Positions 44,664 to 54,380 are shown, numbered from the stretch's first letter. The stretch is DNA of 64,000 nucleotides from JAQIBY01 sp034658655 (GCA_034658655.1 JAYEFQ010000138.1:5061-69060); one strand, 5' to 3'. A program made the numbers and translations. Notes: generated from the sequence alone by a model not told the origin.

Positions 44664-46955
44664 TTATTTTTTCTTTTTTGCTGCTCCTTTTTCAATTATT
44701 TCTTTACATTCTTCATAGTTCAAATCCTCTGGCACTTTGGATTTTGGGATGCGATAATTCTTCTTTTTATATGAAATATACGGCCCGTATCGTCCCTTTA
44801 GAATAACTACATTTTTATCTTCATCAAAACGTTTTATTTCACGTTTTTTTGCTTTTTCTTTTCCTTCAACAATAATTTCTACTGCGCGATTTATCTTTAT
44901 TGTATAAGGATCATCAGTTTTACTTAAACTGTAAAATGCTTTATTATGTCGTACGTATGGTCCGAATCGACCGATACCAATAATAACATCTTCATCCTCG
45001 TATTTTCCAAGGTTTCTAGGAAGTTTAAACAATTCCATGGCCTCATCGAAAGTAATTGTTTCAACATTATGTTCTTTCCGCAAGCTTGCGAATGTTGGTT
45101 TTTCTTCATCTTCGTTTGACCCAATTTGCACATAAGGCCCGTAACGACCTATTTTCACACTAACAGGTTTTCCTGTTTTAGGGTCATCACCAAGCACTCT
45201 TTCCCAGCGAGATGTCTTTGTTTCTTCAATTTTTTTAAGATTTTTGATAAACGGATTATAAAATTCATGAATCATATCAGTCCACTGCTTCTCTCCCATT
45301 GCAATTTCATCAAATTGTTTTTCAACTTTGGCGGTGAAATTATAATCCATGATCACTTTGAAATGCTCCATTAAAAAATCATTAACCACCATCCCGAGAG
45401 ATGTAGGCACAAGTTTTCCTTTTGCGCTTCCGTAGTTTTCGTTACGTTGCTGACGCTTAAACTTGTCATTTTCCAGTTTTATGGAAACAATTTGTCTTGA
45501 TAAACTATCATCACTTCCTTTTTGAACATATTCCCGTTGCTGTACCGTTGAAATTGTCGGTGCATAGGTTGACGGACGTCCAATTCCTTGTTCCTCTAAC
45601 TTTCTTACTAAACTTGCCTCTGTATAACGTGGCGGATGATTTGAGAAACGCTGCGTAGCCTCAATATTTCGATAATTAAGAATTTCATGAAGTTTCATTG
45701 TGGGTAGCATTCCCTTTGTTGGTTCCTGATCATCATTATCAGTTGTCTCTATATATAATGTAAGAAATCCTGGGAATTTTATCACTTCACCATGTGCAAC
45801 AAAATGATCTTTTGGCTTACCGCAATCAATTTCAATATGTGTTTTTTCAATTTCAGCATTTGCCATTTGTGAAGCAACTGTCCGTTTCCAAATCAGTTCA
45901 TAAAGCTTTTGTTCTTGCGAGGGGGCATTCACTGATTTTTTATCGAGATATGTTGGACGAATGGCTTCATGCGCCTCTTGTGCACCTTTGGATTTATTTT
46001 TATACTGTCTTGTTTTTGCGTATTCATGGCCAAATTCTGCCTCAATCATTTTTTTTGCAGAATTAATTGCCAGCCCTGACAAATTTACTGAGTCAGTACG
46101 CATATAAGTTATTCTTCCGGCCTCATATAATTTTTGAGCCACCTGCATAGTCCGTGAAACGGAAAAGCCTAATTTTCTACTAGCCTCTTGTTGTAATGTT
46201 GAGGTTGTAAATGGTGGAGCAGGAGATTTTTTTCCAGGTTTAACCTGAATATCGGAAATTTGAAATTTAGCATTTATAAATGATTCGAGCAATGCTTGTG
46301 CTTCCTTTTCTTTTTTGGGTCTAACAGAAAAATCAGCCTCAAACACCTCCCCTGTTTGCTTTTCAAATTGTGCAACAATACGATAAGCAAACTCTGACGC
46401 GTAATCATTAATTTCTCGCTCTCGCTCAACAATTAATCTCACAGCAACGGATTGAACACGTCCTGCAGAAAGAGATGGTTTAATTTTCTTCCATAATAAA
46501 GGGGAAAGATTAAATCCAACTAATCTATCCAAAACGCGTCTAGCTTGCTGTGCGTCCACCAAATTACAATCAATTTCGCGCGGATTTTTAACCGCATTTT
46601 GAATTGCCATTTTTGTAATTTCATGAAAAACAATTCGTTTTGTTGAATCCTTAGGAAGCTTTAATTCTTCAGCCAAATGCCATGCAATTGCCTCTCCTTC
46701 ACGGTCTTCATCAGAAGCCAACCATACTATTTCAGCTTGTTTTGCAAGCTTTTTCAGTTCCGCGGTAATTTTTTTCTTATCAGGAGCTACCTCATAATTG
46801 GGCTTAAAATCTTTTTCAACATCTATCCCAAAATTTTTCTTTGAGAGATCTCTAATATGTCCAAAACTGGACTTTACCACAAAGTCTTTTCCCAAAAACC
46901 GTTTAATGGTTTGCGCCTTTGCGGGTGACTCAACAATTACCAAATTTTTTTCCAT
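44664..46955 (-). CDS. topA: DNA topoisomerase I
   Basis: 763 residues. Toprim domain at the N-terminus (LVIVESPAKAQTIKRFLG, WLASDEDREGEAIAWHLAEEL), then VDAQQARRVLDRLVGFNLSP, the active site GRITYMRTDSVNL with Tyr as the attacking residue, and GIGRPSTYAPTIST. The C-terminus has three topoisomerase-repeat modules (KIGRYGPYVQIG, GIGRFGPYVRHN, LKGRYGPYISYKKKNYRIP) and no zinc fingers, followed by a lysine-rich tail. It relaxes negative supercoils. Divergent from the PBP gene. Confidence 0.94.
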   Translation of the reverse strand: MEKNLVIVESPAKAQTIKRFLGKDFVVKSSFGHIRDLSKKNFGIDVEKDFKPNYEVAPDKKKITAELKKLAKQAEIVWLASDEDREGEAIAWHLAEELKLPKDSTKRIVFHEITKMAIQNAVKNPREIDCNLVDAQQARRVLDRLVGFNLSPLLWKKIKPSLSAGRVQSVAVRLIVEREREINDYASEFAYRIVAQFEKQTGEVFEADFSVRPKKEKEAQALLESFINAKFQISDIQVKPGKKSPAPPFTTSTLQQEASRKLGFSVSRTMQVAQKLYEAGRITYMRTDSVNLSGLAINSAKKMIEAEFGHEYAKTRQYKNKSKGAQEAHEAIRPTYLDKKSVNAPSQEQKLYELIWKRTVASQMANAEIEKTHIEIDCGKPKDHFVAHGEVIKFPGFLTLYIETTDNDDQEPTKGMLPTMKLHEILNYRNIEATQRFSNHPPRYTEASLVRKLEEQGIGRPSTYAPTISTVQQREYVQKGSDDSLSRQIVSIKLENDKFKRQQRNENYGSAKGKLVPTSLGMVVNDFLMEHFKVIMDYNFTAKVEKQFDEIAMGEKQWTDMIHEFYNPFIKNLKKIEETKTSRWERVLGDDPKTGKPVSVKIGRYGPYVQIGSNEDEEKPTFASLRKEHNVETITFDEAMELFKLPRNLGKYEDEDVIIGIGRFGPYVRHNKAFYSLSKTDDPYTIKINRAVEIIVEGKEKAKKREIKRFDEDKNVVILKGRYGPYISYKKKNYRIPKSKVPEDLNYEECKEIIEKGAAKKKK

Positions 46956-47064
46956 AAATACTTCAAATTTCCCTGATAAATTTTCACAAAGAAAAGAAAT
47001 TATCCTGCTTTGTTCAAATTAAAAACATTTTACTTAATTTAGTAAGCAAAGAAAACAGCAAAAT

Positions 47065-49401
47065 ATGAAGCAAAAAAAGCAATACTCGAAAGGCTTCAAA
47101 CGCCGCTTTAAATGGATTTCCTGGGGGATTTTCACTCTAGGATGGATGTTCATAATATTTTATTTTATTTTTATTGCAAACGGAAAAATGGGCTTAATGC
47201 CAAGTTTTGAACAGTTAGAAAACCCAAAATCTAACCTTGCAACCCAAATTATTACAGCAGATCAGGAACTCTTGGGCACCTATTTTCGAGAAAATCGCAC
47301 AAAAACCGAATTTGATTCCATTTCACCTCATGTCATTAATGCGCTAATCTCCACTGAAGACATTCGTTTCCGGAAGCACTCTGGAATTGATTTTAAAGCA
47401 TTGGGACGCGTGGCTTATGGTGTATTCACAGGGGATTTACGCGGAGGTGGGTCAACCATTTCACAGCAATTATCAAAACTAATTTTCCCAAGAGAAGATT
47501 TGGACAATAAAATGCAACTTATTAATCGTAAACTTCGTGAATGGGTAATTGCCATAAAGCTTGAAAAATCATACACCAAGGAAGAGATAATGACAATGTA
47601 CCTCAATCATTTCGATTTTCTCAATCTCGCCGTTGGTATTGAATCGGCTTCGCGCGTTTATTTTAGTACGACACCTAACTCTCTAAACATTCAACAATCG
47701 GCAATGTTAGTTGGGATGCTGCAAAATCCATCTTTATATAATCCTCTCCGTTTTCCTGATAAAACAAAAACACGAAGGAGTATTGTATTAAATCAAATGG
47801 AGAAGTACGGATATTTATCAGAAAGAGAAAATGACTCCATTAAATCACTTTCTTTGGGGATAAAATTCCAACGCGTAGATCACAATTTGGGTAGCGGCAC
47901 TTATTTCCGCGAATTTTTGCGACAATATTTAACAGCCAACAAACCGAATCGCGAAGATTATTTTGATAAGCGCTTGTTTATTGAAGATTCAATTAGCTGG
48001 GAAATAGACCCTGCTTACGGGTGGTGTAATAAAAACATTAAAGCAGACGACACAAATTATGACATTTATAGTGATGGATTGAAAATTTACACAACGCTAG
48101 ATTCCCGCATGCAAATATATGCTGAAAATGCAGTGGAAAAACACCTCGGAGAATTCCTTCAAGATGCATTTTACAAAGATCAAAAAGGACGGTCAAAAGC
48201 ACCCTTTGCATGGCAATTAACACAAAGTGATATAGACAGAATTATGGAAAACAGCAAACGTAGGTGTGAACGATACCGCGTACATAAAGTAGCGGGAATA
48301 AGTAAAGATTCTATTGACATTATGTTCGAAACACCAGCAGAAATGACTATTTTTTCTTGGGATGGAGACATTGACACAATCATGACTCCTATGGATTCAA
48401 TACGATATTACAAATATTTTTTACATGCAGGCTTTATGAGTATGGAACCGCAGACAGGCTATGTAAAAGCATACGTTGGTGACATAAATTATAAACATTT
48501 TAAATATGACATGACTTCATTGGCAAGACGCCAAGTAGGTTCAACCTTTAAACCTTTTATTTATACCTTGGCAATGCAAAACGGATATTCTCCATGTCAT
48601 AAAGTTCCAAATATTCCAGTAACATTTAAAATGCCTGAAGGTCAAAAACCAGAATTTTACACACCAAAATATTCTAAAAATAAAAAAGAAGGAGAAATGG
48701 TAAGATTGAAATACGGACTTGCCGGCTCATTAAATCAGATTTCTGCATGGGTTTTAAAACAATTTTCACCTGAAGCTGTCATTGAAATTACGAGAGCAAT
48801 GGGCGTATCGAGTCATATTGATCCGTATCCATCAATTTGTGTTGGTGCAGCCGAAATGACATTAAAAGAAATGGTTGGAGCCTATACAAGTTTTGCAAAT
48901 CAAGGAATATATTCTCGACCACTATATGTTACTCGCATTGAAGATAAAAATGGGAATATTCTCTCAGAATTTCAAGCTGTTCAAAATGAAGCGATTGACG
49001 AACAAACTGCATATCTCATGATTGACTTAATGAAAGGTGTGGTTAATTTTGGCACCAGTGTACGCCTTCGGTATCGCTATAATTTCACAGCTGAATTGGC
49101 AGGAAAAACAGGAACAACCAATAATCATTCGGATGGATGGTTTATGGGCATAGCTCCAAACCTTGTTTCTGGAGCTTGGGTAGGTGGAGAAGAAAGAAGC
49201 ATTCACTTTCGTGGGATTACACTTGGACAAGGAGCAAGCATGGCATTGCCGATTTGGGCTTTATATATGGAGCAAGTTTATGCCGACCCAAATTTACCTT
49301 ATACGCAAGAAGATAAATTCAAAAAACCTGATAAACTCAATGTAACAGTTGATTGTCAAGAGTGGGAACGCCAAAATGAAGATGGCAACTTAAGCTTATA
49401 A
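47065..49401 (+). CDS. Bifunctional penicillin-binding protein 1A family
   Basis: 778 residues. Cytoplasmic basic tail and one membrane helix (about 12-38), then a GT51 transglycosylase domain (LISTEDIRFRKHSGIDF with catalytic Glu, GGGSTISQQLSK, VGMLQNPSLYNP) and a transpeptidase domain: GSTFKPFIYTLAM (catalytic Ser in SxxK), SLNQI (SxN-type motif) and KTGTTNNHSDGWFMG (KTG). It polymerises and cross-links peptidoglycan on the periplasmic side. Length and order are those of PBP1A/PbpF-like enzymes. Convergent with radA at 2 bp distance and no visible terminator. Confidence 0.92.
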   Translation: MKQKKQYSKGFKRRFKWISWGIFTLGWMFIIFYFIFIANGKMGLMPSFEQLENPKSNLATQIITADQELLGTYFRENRTKTEFDSISPHVINALISTEDIRFRKHSGIDFKALGRVAYGVFTGDLRGGGSTISQQLSKLIFPREDLDNKMQLINRKLREWVIAIKLEKSYTKEEIMTMYLNHFDFLNLAVGIESASRVYFSTTPNSLNIQQSAMLVGMLQNPSLYNPLRFPDKTKTRRSIVLNQMEKYGYLSERENDSIKSLSLGIKFQRVDHNLGSGTYFREFLRQYLTANKPNREDYFDKRLFIEDSISWEIDPAYGWCNKNIKADDTNYDIYSDGLKIYTTLDSRMQIYAENAVEKHLGEFLQDAFYKDQKGRSKAPFAWQLTQSDIDRIMENSKRRCERYRVHKVAGISKDSIDIMFETPAEMTIFSWDGDIDTIMTPMDSIRYYKYFLHAGFMSMEPQTGYVKAYVGDINYKHFKYDMTSLARRQVGSTFKPFIYTLAMQNGYSPCHKVPNIPVTFKMPEGQKPEFYTPKYSKNKKEGEMVRLKYGLAGSLNQISAWVLKQFSPEAVIEITRAMGVSSHIDPYPSICVGAAEMTLKEMVGAYTSFANQGIYSRPLYVTRIEDKNGNILSEFQAVQNEAIDEQTAYLMIDLMKGVVNFGTSVRLRYRYNFTAELAGKTGTTNNHSDGWFMGIAPNLVSGAWVGGEERSIHFRGITLGQGASMALPIWALYMEQVYADPNLPYTQEDKFKKPDKLNVTVDCQEWERQNEDGNLSL

Positions 49402-49403
49402 AT

Positions 49404-50768
49404 TTAATTATCGCGAAATAATGCCTTTAACATTTCACCGACGGTACGTACCGGAATAATTTTTATGCTTCGGGTTTGTATCTTTTCTTTTGATGAATTT
49501 GCTGGGATAATAATTCGTTGAAACCCCAAACGATCTGCCTCAGAAACACGTTGTGTAATTCTGCCAATTGAGCGTACTTCACCCGATAATCCAACCTCTC
49601 CACACAAAACAGTTGTTTCAGGTATATTCATATCCTGATCAGAGGAAAGAATTGCAGCAATTAAAGGCAAATCTAAACCAGTATCGCTAATTTTTAGTCC
49701 ACCAGCAATATTTACAAACACATCTTTTTGATTTAAACGAAACCCAACACGCTTTTCCAAAACAGCAAGTAACATATTTAACCGACGGATATCATAACCC
49801 GTTGAAGTTCGCTGTGGAGTTCCATATACAGCTGAGCTCACAAGTGCTTGCATTTCGATTAACATGGGGCGAATTCCTTCCACCGATGCGCCCAAGGCTA
49901 CCCCACTCAAGTGGGCAGATTCTCCGGAAAGAAAAATATCTGATGGATTTGCAACCTCCTGCAAACCTTCCTGTTTCATTTCAAACACTCCAATTTCATG
50001 GGTGCTTCCAAACCGATTTTTCCTTGCCCTCAAAATTCGATAAAAGTTATTTTGATCACCTTCAAATTGCAAAACAACATCAACCATATGTTCAAGGATC
50101 ATTGGACCAGCAATGTTTCCAGACTTTGTAATATGTCCAACAAGCAAAAATGCAACTTGATTTGATTTTGCATAGCGAATAATTCGAGCAGCAGAATCTC
50201 TAATTTGTGTAATGCTTCCTGCCACGGAATCAAGCTCGTCGCAGAACGCAGTTTGAATGGAATCTACTACCACGACTTGGGCTTCTGTTTCTTTTGCTTG
50301 ATGAATGAGTTTATCAACATCCGTTTCATCGGTAAACATGCAATTCGAGTCATTGGATCCAATTCGATCTGCACGTAATTTTACTTGCTGCAAACTTTCT
50401 TCGCCAGCGCAATATAAAGCTTTAATATTTTGAGTTTGAAGCAATAATTGTAATAATAAAGTAGATTTTCCGATACCCGGCTCTCCTGCAATAAGCGCAA
50501 CTGTTCCTGGCACTAATCCAGCACCAAAAACCCGATTGACTTCTGAAAATGGGAAAATTAATCGTTTCGTTTCAGTTGCATTAATTTCCTGAATTGAAAC
50601 TGCTTGTGAATGAGATTGCGTCGATACTGATTTCGAACCTGATTTCTTTGTACTATGCTGAAATTCTTTAAAGCTATTCCAAGCGTGACATGAGGGGCAC
50701 TGCCCAACCCATTTAGGCGACTCATAACCACATTCAGAACAGAGAAAAGCTGTTCGGGTTTTCGCCAT
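49404..50768 (-). CDS. radA: DNA repair protein RadA
   Basis: 454 residues. N-terminal C4 zinc finger (FLCSECGYESPKWVGQCPSC), RecA-like ATPase with Walker A GEPGIGKSTLLL and Walker B VVVDSIQTAF, the RadA-specific KNRFG motif (RARKNRFGSTHEIG) and a Lon-like C-terminal domain (DVFVNIAGGLKISDTGLDLP). RadA helps branch migration in homologous recombination and DNA uptake. It is in the same operon as the preceding lipoprotein (TAATG overlap). Confidence 0.94.
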   Translation of the reverse strand: MAKTRTAFLCSECGYESPKWVGQCPSCHAWNSFKEFQHSTKKSGSKSVSTQSHSQAVSIQEINATETKRLIFPFSEVNRVFGAGLVPGTVALIAGEPGIGKSTLLLQLLLQTQNIKALYCAGEESLQQVKLRADRIGSNDSNCMFTDETDVDKLIHQAKETEAQVVVVDSIQTAFCDELDSVAGSITQIRDSAARIIRYAKSNQVAFLLVGHITKSGNIAGPMILEHMVDVVLQFEGDQNNFYRILRARKNRFGSTHEIGVFEMKQEGLQEVANPSDIFLSGESAHLSGVALGASVEGIRPMLIEMQALVSSAVYGTPQRTSTGYDIRRLNMLLAVLEKRVGFRLNQKDVFVNIAGGLKISDTGLDLPLIAAILSSDQDMNIPETTVLCGEVGLSGEVRSIGRITQRVSEADRLGFQRIIIPANSSKEKIQTRSIKIIPVRTVGEMLKALFRDN

Positions 50769-51175
50769 TAATCAAGGCTTAGGAATTCACGTCTTAAGTA
50801 TGCACCCTCGGTTGATTCATCAAGCATTTCATAACGAGTAAGAATCAATTTATCATCGGAAATTTCATCAACCTTAAATAATCCGTTAGGATCGGCAATT
50901 CCGGACAATGTTCCAGCCTCAATTATTTTAATGGCTGTGAACAAAGTTTGTTTTTCAATAGTATAATAAGCAGTATCCGTTATTTCTCCAGCATTATACA
51001 AGCGTACGAGTGTCCCGCCATCTTGAAAATCCCAAATAATTTCTGCTGGATATTCTGCCATCATACTTTCTTTAAGCCAAGTACGATTAATTTTATTTTC
51101 CACTTTATTACAAGAAGTAAAGCTAAATCCAGCTAATGCTAGGATTACACTAATAATTAATATTTTTTTCAGCAT
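50768..51175 (-). CDS. Small predicted lipoprotein of unknown function
   Basis: 135 residues. Signal peptide with lipobox (LALAGFSFTSC, Cys about 22). The mature part is beta-rich (TWLKESMMAEYPAEIIWDF, GGTLVRLYNAGEITDTAYY, DKLILTRYEML), like small lipocalin-type envelope proteins. No known domain. Its stop codon overlaps the radA start by one base (TAATG), an odd partner for a recombination protein. It has its own promoter candidate. Confidence 0.72.
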   Translation of the reverse strand: MLKKILIISVILALAGFSFTSCNKVENKINRTWLKESMMAEYPAEIIWDFQDGGTLVRLYNAGEITDTAYYTIEKQTLFTAIKIIEAGTLSGIADPNGLFKVDEISDDKLILTRYEMLDESTEGAYLRREFLSLD

Positions 51176-51197
51176 AATTAGAATTTTGATAATGAGA

Positions 51198-51205
51198 CAA
51201 ATATA
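51198..51205 (-). promoter_or_regulatory. Candidate -7 promoter box for the lipoprotein-radA pair
   Basis: TATATTTG on the minus strand is an exact TAnnTTTG, 23 nt upstream of the ATG at 51175. No TTTG at the -33 position. It suggests that the lipoprotein and radA can be expressed apart from panC-panD-rfaE2. Confidence 0.42.
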
Positions 51206-51221
51206 ATAAAATTTTGTTTAA

Positions 51222-51704
51222 CTAAATAGAATTTATTATCGAACTTGAAGAAAATCCTTTAACAAAATCGATGGTTACCACCTCTCCACCTGCCTGAACA
51301 ACATCATTGTAGCCAACAATATCTTTAACAATATAATCCCCACCCTTAACAAGCACTTTAGGTTTTAACAATTTAATAATATTAAGCGGGGTATCTTCAT
51401 CAAAGAAACATACGAAATCGACAAATTCAAATGCAGCCATTACTAAAGCACGGGTATATTCATCCTGCACGGGTCTGTTCGCACCTTTTAATCGCGCCAC
51501 AGAAGCATCCGTATTTAATGCCACAATAAAATGTGTTCCCAAATCTGCAGCTTGAGCCAGATAAGTAATATGTCCACGGTGAATAACATCAAAGCAGCCA
51601 TTAGTAAAAACCAAGCGATCAATAGCATTCCCTTGAGTTTTCACCCAATGCTTTAAGTTTTTAGTTTGAATAATTTTATCTTCTATTCGATGGAGACTTT
51701 GCAT
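51222..51704 (-). CDS. rfaE2: Heptose-1-phosphate adenylyltransferase-like nucleotidyltransferase (RfaE2/HldE C-terminal type)
   Basis: 160 residues. Cytidylyltransferase-fold signature: VFTNGCFDVIHRGHITYLAQA (HxGH), LKGANRPVQDEYTRALVMAAF, VCFFDEDTPLNIIKLLKPKVL, VKGGDYI. This is the stand-alone form of the HldE C-terminal domain that adds AMP to heptose-1-phosphate for LPS inner core. Glycerol-3-phosphate or FAD-type cytidylyltransferases are relatives, but the KGGDY motif favours RfaE2. It starts 2 bp before panD's stop region, so it is co-transcribed with panD. Confidence 0.85.
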   Translation of the reverse strand: MQSLHRIEDKIIQTKNLKHWVKTQGNAIDRLVFTNGCFDVIHRGHITYLAQAADLGTHFIVALNTDASVARLKGANRPVQDEYTRALVMAAFEFVDFVCFFDEDTPLNIIKLLKPKVLVKGGDYIVKDIVGYNDVVQAGGEVVTIDFVKGFSSSSIINSI

Positions 51705-51706
51705 TG

Positions 51707-52057
51707 CTATTCCAGTGTATTACCTGCAACATTTGGAAAAATGAAGGTCGGTTTAAAGTGTTTCGCCTCTTCAAAATCCATAGAAGCATAAGAAATAATA
51801 ATTACAATATCTCCAACAGTAGCTTTTCTTGCAGCTGGACCATTCAATGCAATTACTCCCGAGCCTCGTTCTCCTTTAATGACATAAGTTTCCAATCTTT
51901 CGCCATTATTAATATTCACCACCTGAACTTTTTCATTTTCAATGATGTTACTTGCGTCCATCAAATCTTCATCAACAGTAATACTACCAACGTACTGCAA
52001 ATTAGCTTCAGTTACCGTGGCTTTATGAATTTTCGATTTTACAACTTCAATAAACAT
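51707..52057 (-). CDS. panD: Aspartate 1-decarboxylase
   Basis: 116 residues, normal size. The self-cleavage site Gly24-Ser25 is in QYVGSITVDE; after cleavage Ser25 becomes the pyruvoyl cofactor. GERLETYVIKGERGSG and ALNGPAARKATVGD are typical. It makes beta-alanine from aspartate for pantothenate, matching panC 26 bp upstream. Confidence 0.94.
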   Translation of the reverse strand: MFIEVVKSKIHKATVTEANLQYVGSITVDEDLMDASNIIENEKVQVVNINNGERLETYVIKGERGSGVIALNGPAARKATVGDIVIIISYASMDFEEAKHFKPTFIFPNVAGNTLE

Positions 52058-52083
52058 AGTCTGTTATTTTATGGGCGACAAAG

Positions 52084-52941
52084 TTAATAATTATTTGAGA
52101 CAACAAATATTAAATTATCAATGAGACGAATCTGCCCACACCAAACGGCAACACAAAGTCGGTAATCCACCTCAGACCTAAGTGTTGCAGGCATTTTCAT
52201 CGTTTCGTCATCTACAATAGAAACATATTCTGTTTTCAAATGTTCATATTTATTGATTTGATCAGCGAGTATTTTCTCAGCTTCTCGAGGGTTTTCAGCA
52301 TAATCATCCGGGTTAAAGTCACGCATTATTCGATAAATATTTGCAGCTGCAATACGTTCTTGCTCAGACAGTCGCATATTTCTTGAACTCATAGCCAAAC
52401 CATCTGCTTCCCTAATAATTTCTCCACTTAATATCTCTACTGGTATTTTTGACACATTTGTCATTTGCTGGATTATTTTGAGTTGCTGATAATCTTTTTC
52501 TCCAAAATAAGCTCTATCTGGTTTAACCAAATCAAACAAACGATAAACAACATCCGCAACTCCGTCAAAATGACCTTTACGAAATTTTCCTTCCATTGGC
52601 TTATCCAAACCGGCTAAATCAAAGTGATTTTGTTTTTCATCAGGATAAATTGTCTCCACTTCGGGCATAAAAACAATATCTACACCCTCTGCATCAAGCA
52701 TTTCTAAATCCTGTTCGGGCATTTGGGGATATTTCTCTAAATCTTTGGGATCATTAAATTGAGTGGGATTAACAAAAATTGAGACAATCGTAATTTGATT
52801 TTCGATACGTGATTTCCTAACCAAACTCAAATGCCCAAAATGCAATGCTCCCATGGTGGGAACAAAACCAATTTTATAATTAAGCTCACGAAATTCCTGA
52901 ACACACTTACTTAGTTCTGTTTTATCAGTGATTCGCTTCAT
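52084..52941 (-). CDS. panC: Pantothenate synthetase
   Basis: 285 residues from ATG 52941 (KRITDKTELSK), the family length; an upstream in-frame start at 52986 adds 15 residues with no conservation. Motifs: VPTMGALHFGHLSLV (HIGH-like), SIFVNPTQFNDPKDLEKYP, FGEKDYQQLKIIQQM and MSSRNMRLSEQER (KMSKS-like). It condenses pantoate and beta-alanine with ATP. First gene of the panC-panD-rfaE2 run. Confidence 0.93.
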   Translation of the reverse strand: MKRITDKTELSKCVQEFRELNYKIGFVPTMGALHFGHLSLVRKSRIENQITIVSIFVNPTQFNDPKDLEKYPQMPEQDLEMLDAEGVDIVFMPEVETIYPDEKQNHFDLAGLDKPMEGKFRKGHFDGVADVVYRLFDLVKPDRAYFGEKDYQQLKIIQQMTNVSKIPVEILSGEIIREADGLAMSSRNMRLSEQERIAAANIYRIMRDFNPDDYAENPREAEKILADQINKYEHLKTEYVSIVDDETMKMPATLRSEVDYRLCVAVWCGQIRLIDNLIFVVSNNY

Positions 52942-53216
52942 ACTCAAATTTTCAGTAAAGATACATGAGTCTTGTCCTAAAAACAAACAAAACCAAAAAA
53001 GGTTCTTTTGGCGATATTTAACTTTTCTTCAATTAGCTGATACTTAGGGCTTATAAAAAAATAACCTATACATTTTAACTTGTTTTTTTACCATTTCTCG
53101 ATGTTTCAAATTTTGCTTATAGTCGCAAGCTATATCCCTGTTTTTTGCGTATTTTTTTAAATTTTTCTATTTATTTGAAAAATTAAAGCCGAAAAACCTC
53201 AAAATATTACTGCAAT

Positions 53217-53708
53217 ATGAATAAAGAAAAATTTAATTTAGACACACACAGTAAACACCGGCGTGTAAGCCTTTTGCTTATGGCAATTTTACTCCTCATA
53301 TCGGTTGAGTTTGTTCAGGCACACCGTGAAGCCGGTGATTTAACTTTATTAAATAAAATAAACGGCAATCGTTTGCAATTAGCAGAAAACGGATCCCTTA
53401 ACATTAGCACACTCACCCAATCGCATTTATTTGTTTCAGAAAATGGCAATGTAGGGATTGGGACAGATGCGCTGGAATACAAACTATACATTGACGGAAA
53501 AATAAGAATACAAAACGGTTGGCGAGGATTGATAATTGAAGGTTCTGGGACAAATCCACATCGATATGACTTTATTATTGGAGAACTCGGTGGGGCTGAA
53601 TTGAACTACGGAGGATTTGGTATTTTTGAGGATACAGAAAATTCATATAGATTTACTATATCAAGAACTGGCAATATTGGGATAGGCACTATAAACCCAT
53701 CAAGATAA
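53217..53708 (+). CDS. Secreted phage-tail-fibre-like protein, apparently truncated at the 3' end
   Basis: 163 residues. Basic N-terminus and signal or anchor (RRVSLLLMAILLLISVEFVQA). The body shows the GNVGIGT...YKLYIDGKI motif and later GNIGIGTINPSR, the trimeric tail-fibre or S-layer-like repeat seen in many Bacteroidota surface proteins. In intact relatives the second GIGT motif is followed by further beta-helix and often an intramolecular chaperone or T9SS domain; here the stop comes four residues after it. Truncation is probable, right at the start of a repeat-rich region. Confidence 0.65.
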   Translation: MNKEKFNLDTHSKHRRVSLLLMAILLLISVEFVQAHREAGDLTLLNKINGNRLQLAENGSLNISTLTQSHLFVSENGNVGIGTDALEYKLYIDGKIRIQNGWRGLIIEGSGTNPHRYDFIIGELGGAELNYGGFGIFEDTENSYRFTISRTGNIGIGTINPSR

Positions 53709-53797
53709 TAAAAATATCTGTTTTGGGAAAAAAATTAACCACGACATGAAATTTACACGCTGTGTGTACTGATGATTTTAATTATTGTCTTTATCTT

Positions 53798-53936
53798 AAT
53801 AAAACTCCTCGCAGCAAGCTGACGAAGTATCTCAATGGGATGTTTTATTTTTCATACGCACCAAGGTGCTGGAAATATAACTCTTGAGATTCCTAAACTA
53901 CCGCTCGAAATTAGTTCGGCTAAATAATTTTGATCC
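53798..53936. repeat. 140-bp imperfect direct repeat, copy 1
   Basis: It runs from AATAAAACTCCTCGC to TAATTTTGATCC and contains the hairpin CCTCGCAGC-AA-GCTGACGAAG. The same sequence, about 85-90% alike by eye, is at 54629-54768. The two copies are in the same orientation, 692 bp apart, and frame the 3D-domain lipoprotein gene. Confidence 0.85.
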
Positions 53937-53942
53937 GATAGC

Positions 53943-53962
53943 TATCCGATAACTATCGGATA
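53943..53962. repeat. Short hairpin following repeat copy 1
   Basis: TATCCGATA-AC-TATCGGATA, a 9-bp perfect stem with a 2-nt loop. A further CCGATAGCTATCC lies directly before it. It is absent after repeat copy 2. It ends 31 bp from the stop codon of the 3D-domain gene (53994) and could act as its terminator, but no T-run follows. Confidence 0.6.
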
Positions 53963-53993
53963 CAAAATCATAGTCTCACTAATTTAAATTTAC

Positions 53994-54380
53994 TTACTCT
54001 TTTTTCCAATTAATAATAACTTTTTTCTTCCCCCATTGAATTGCAGCTTCCTTATCACTACCCATATAAATATCAATTTTCTTCTCCCAACGTTTGTTCA
54101 TTTTATCCAAAACACGATATGTCCCCGATAAGCCTTCTATTTCAACTTTGGTATTGTGTTTTAAACCAAGTTCTATTAAATCTCTTGAAACAGCAATGCA
54201 CTTCATTCCTGGTTTTAACGTATCTCCCCACGCACCAACATTATAATGCTCTTTATGAGTTTGTTCTGGCAGTGAATTATATGCCGTTGCTATTACTTCT
54301 AATTTTTCTTTTTTTGCACATCCACTCATTATAAAGATTGTGCTCAATGAAATGACAACTATTAGTTTTAAATTTCTCAT
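53994..54380 (-). CDS. 3D-domain lipoprotein (putative lytic transglycosylase-like)
   Basis: 128 residues. Lipobox VVISLSTIFIMSGC (Cys about 21). The mature part is a 3D (Asp-Asp-Asp) domain of the MltA/RlpA double-psi barrel type: VIATAYNSLP, GAWGDTLKPGMKCIAVSRDL, YRVLDKMNKRW and KKIDIYMGSDKEA hold the three aspartates. Family members cut or bind peptidoglycan. It is a small stand-alone form. It is enclosed between two 140-bp direct repeats, suggestive of a moved cassette. Confidence 0.82.
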   Translation of the reverse strand: MRNLKLIVVISLSTIFIMSGCAKKEKLEVIATAYNSLPEQTHKEHYNVGAWGDTLKPGMKCIAVSRDLIELGLKHNTKVEIEGLSGTYRVLDKMNKRWEKKIDIYMGSDKEAAIQWGKKKVIINWKKE

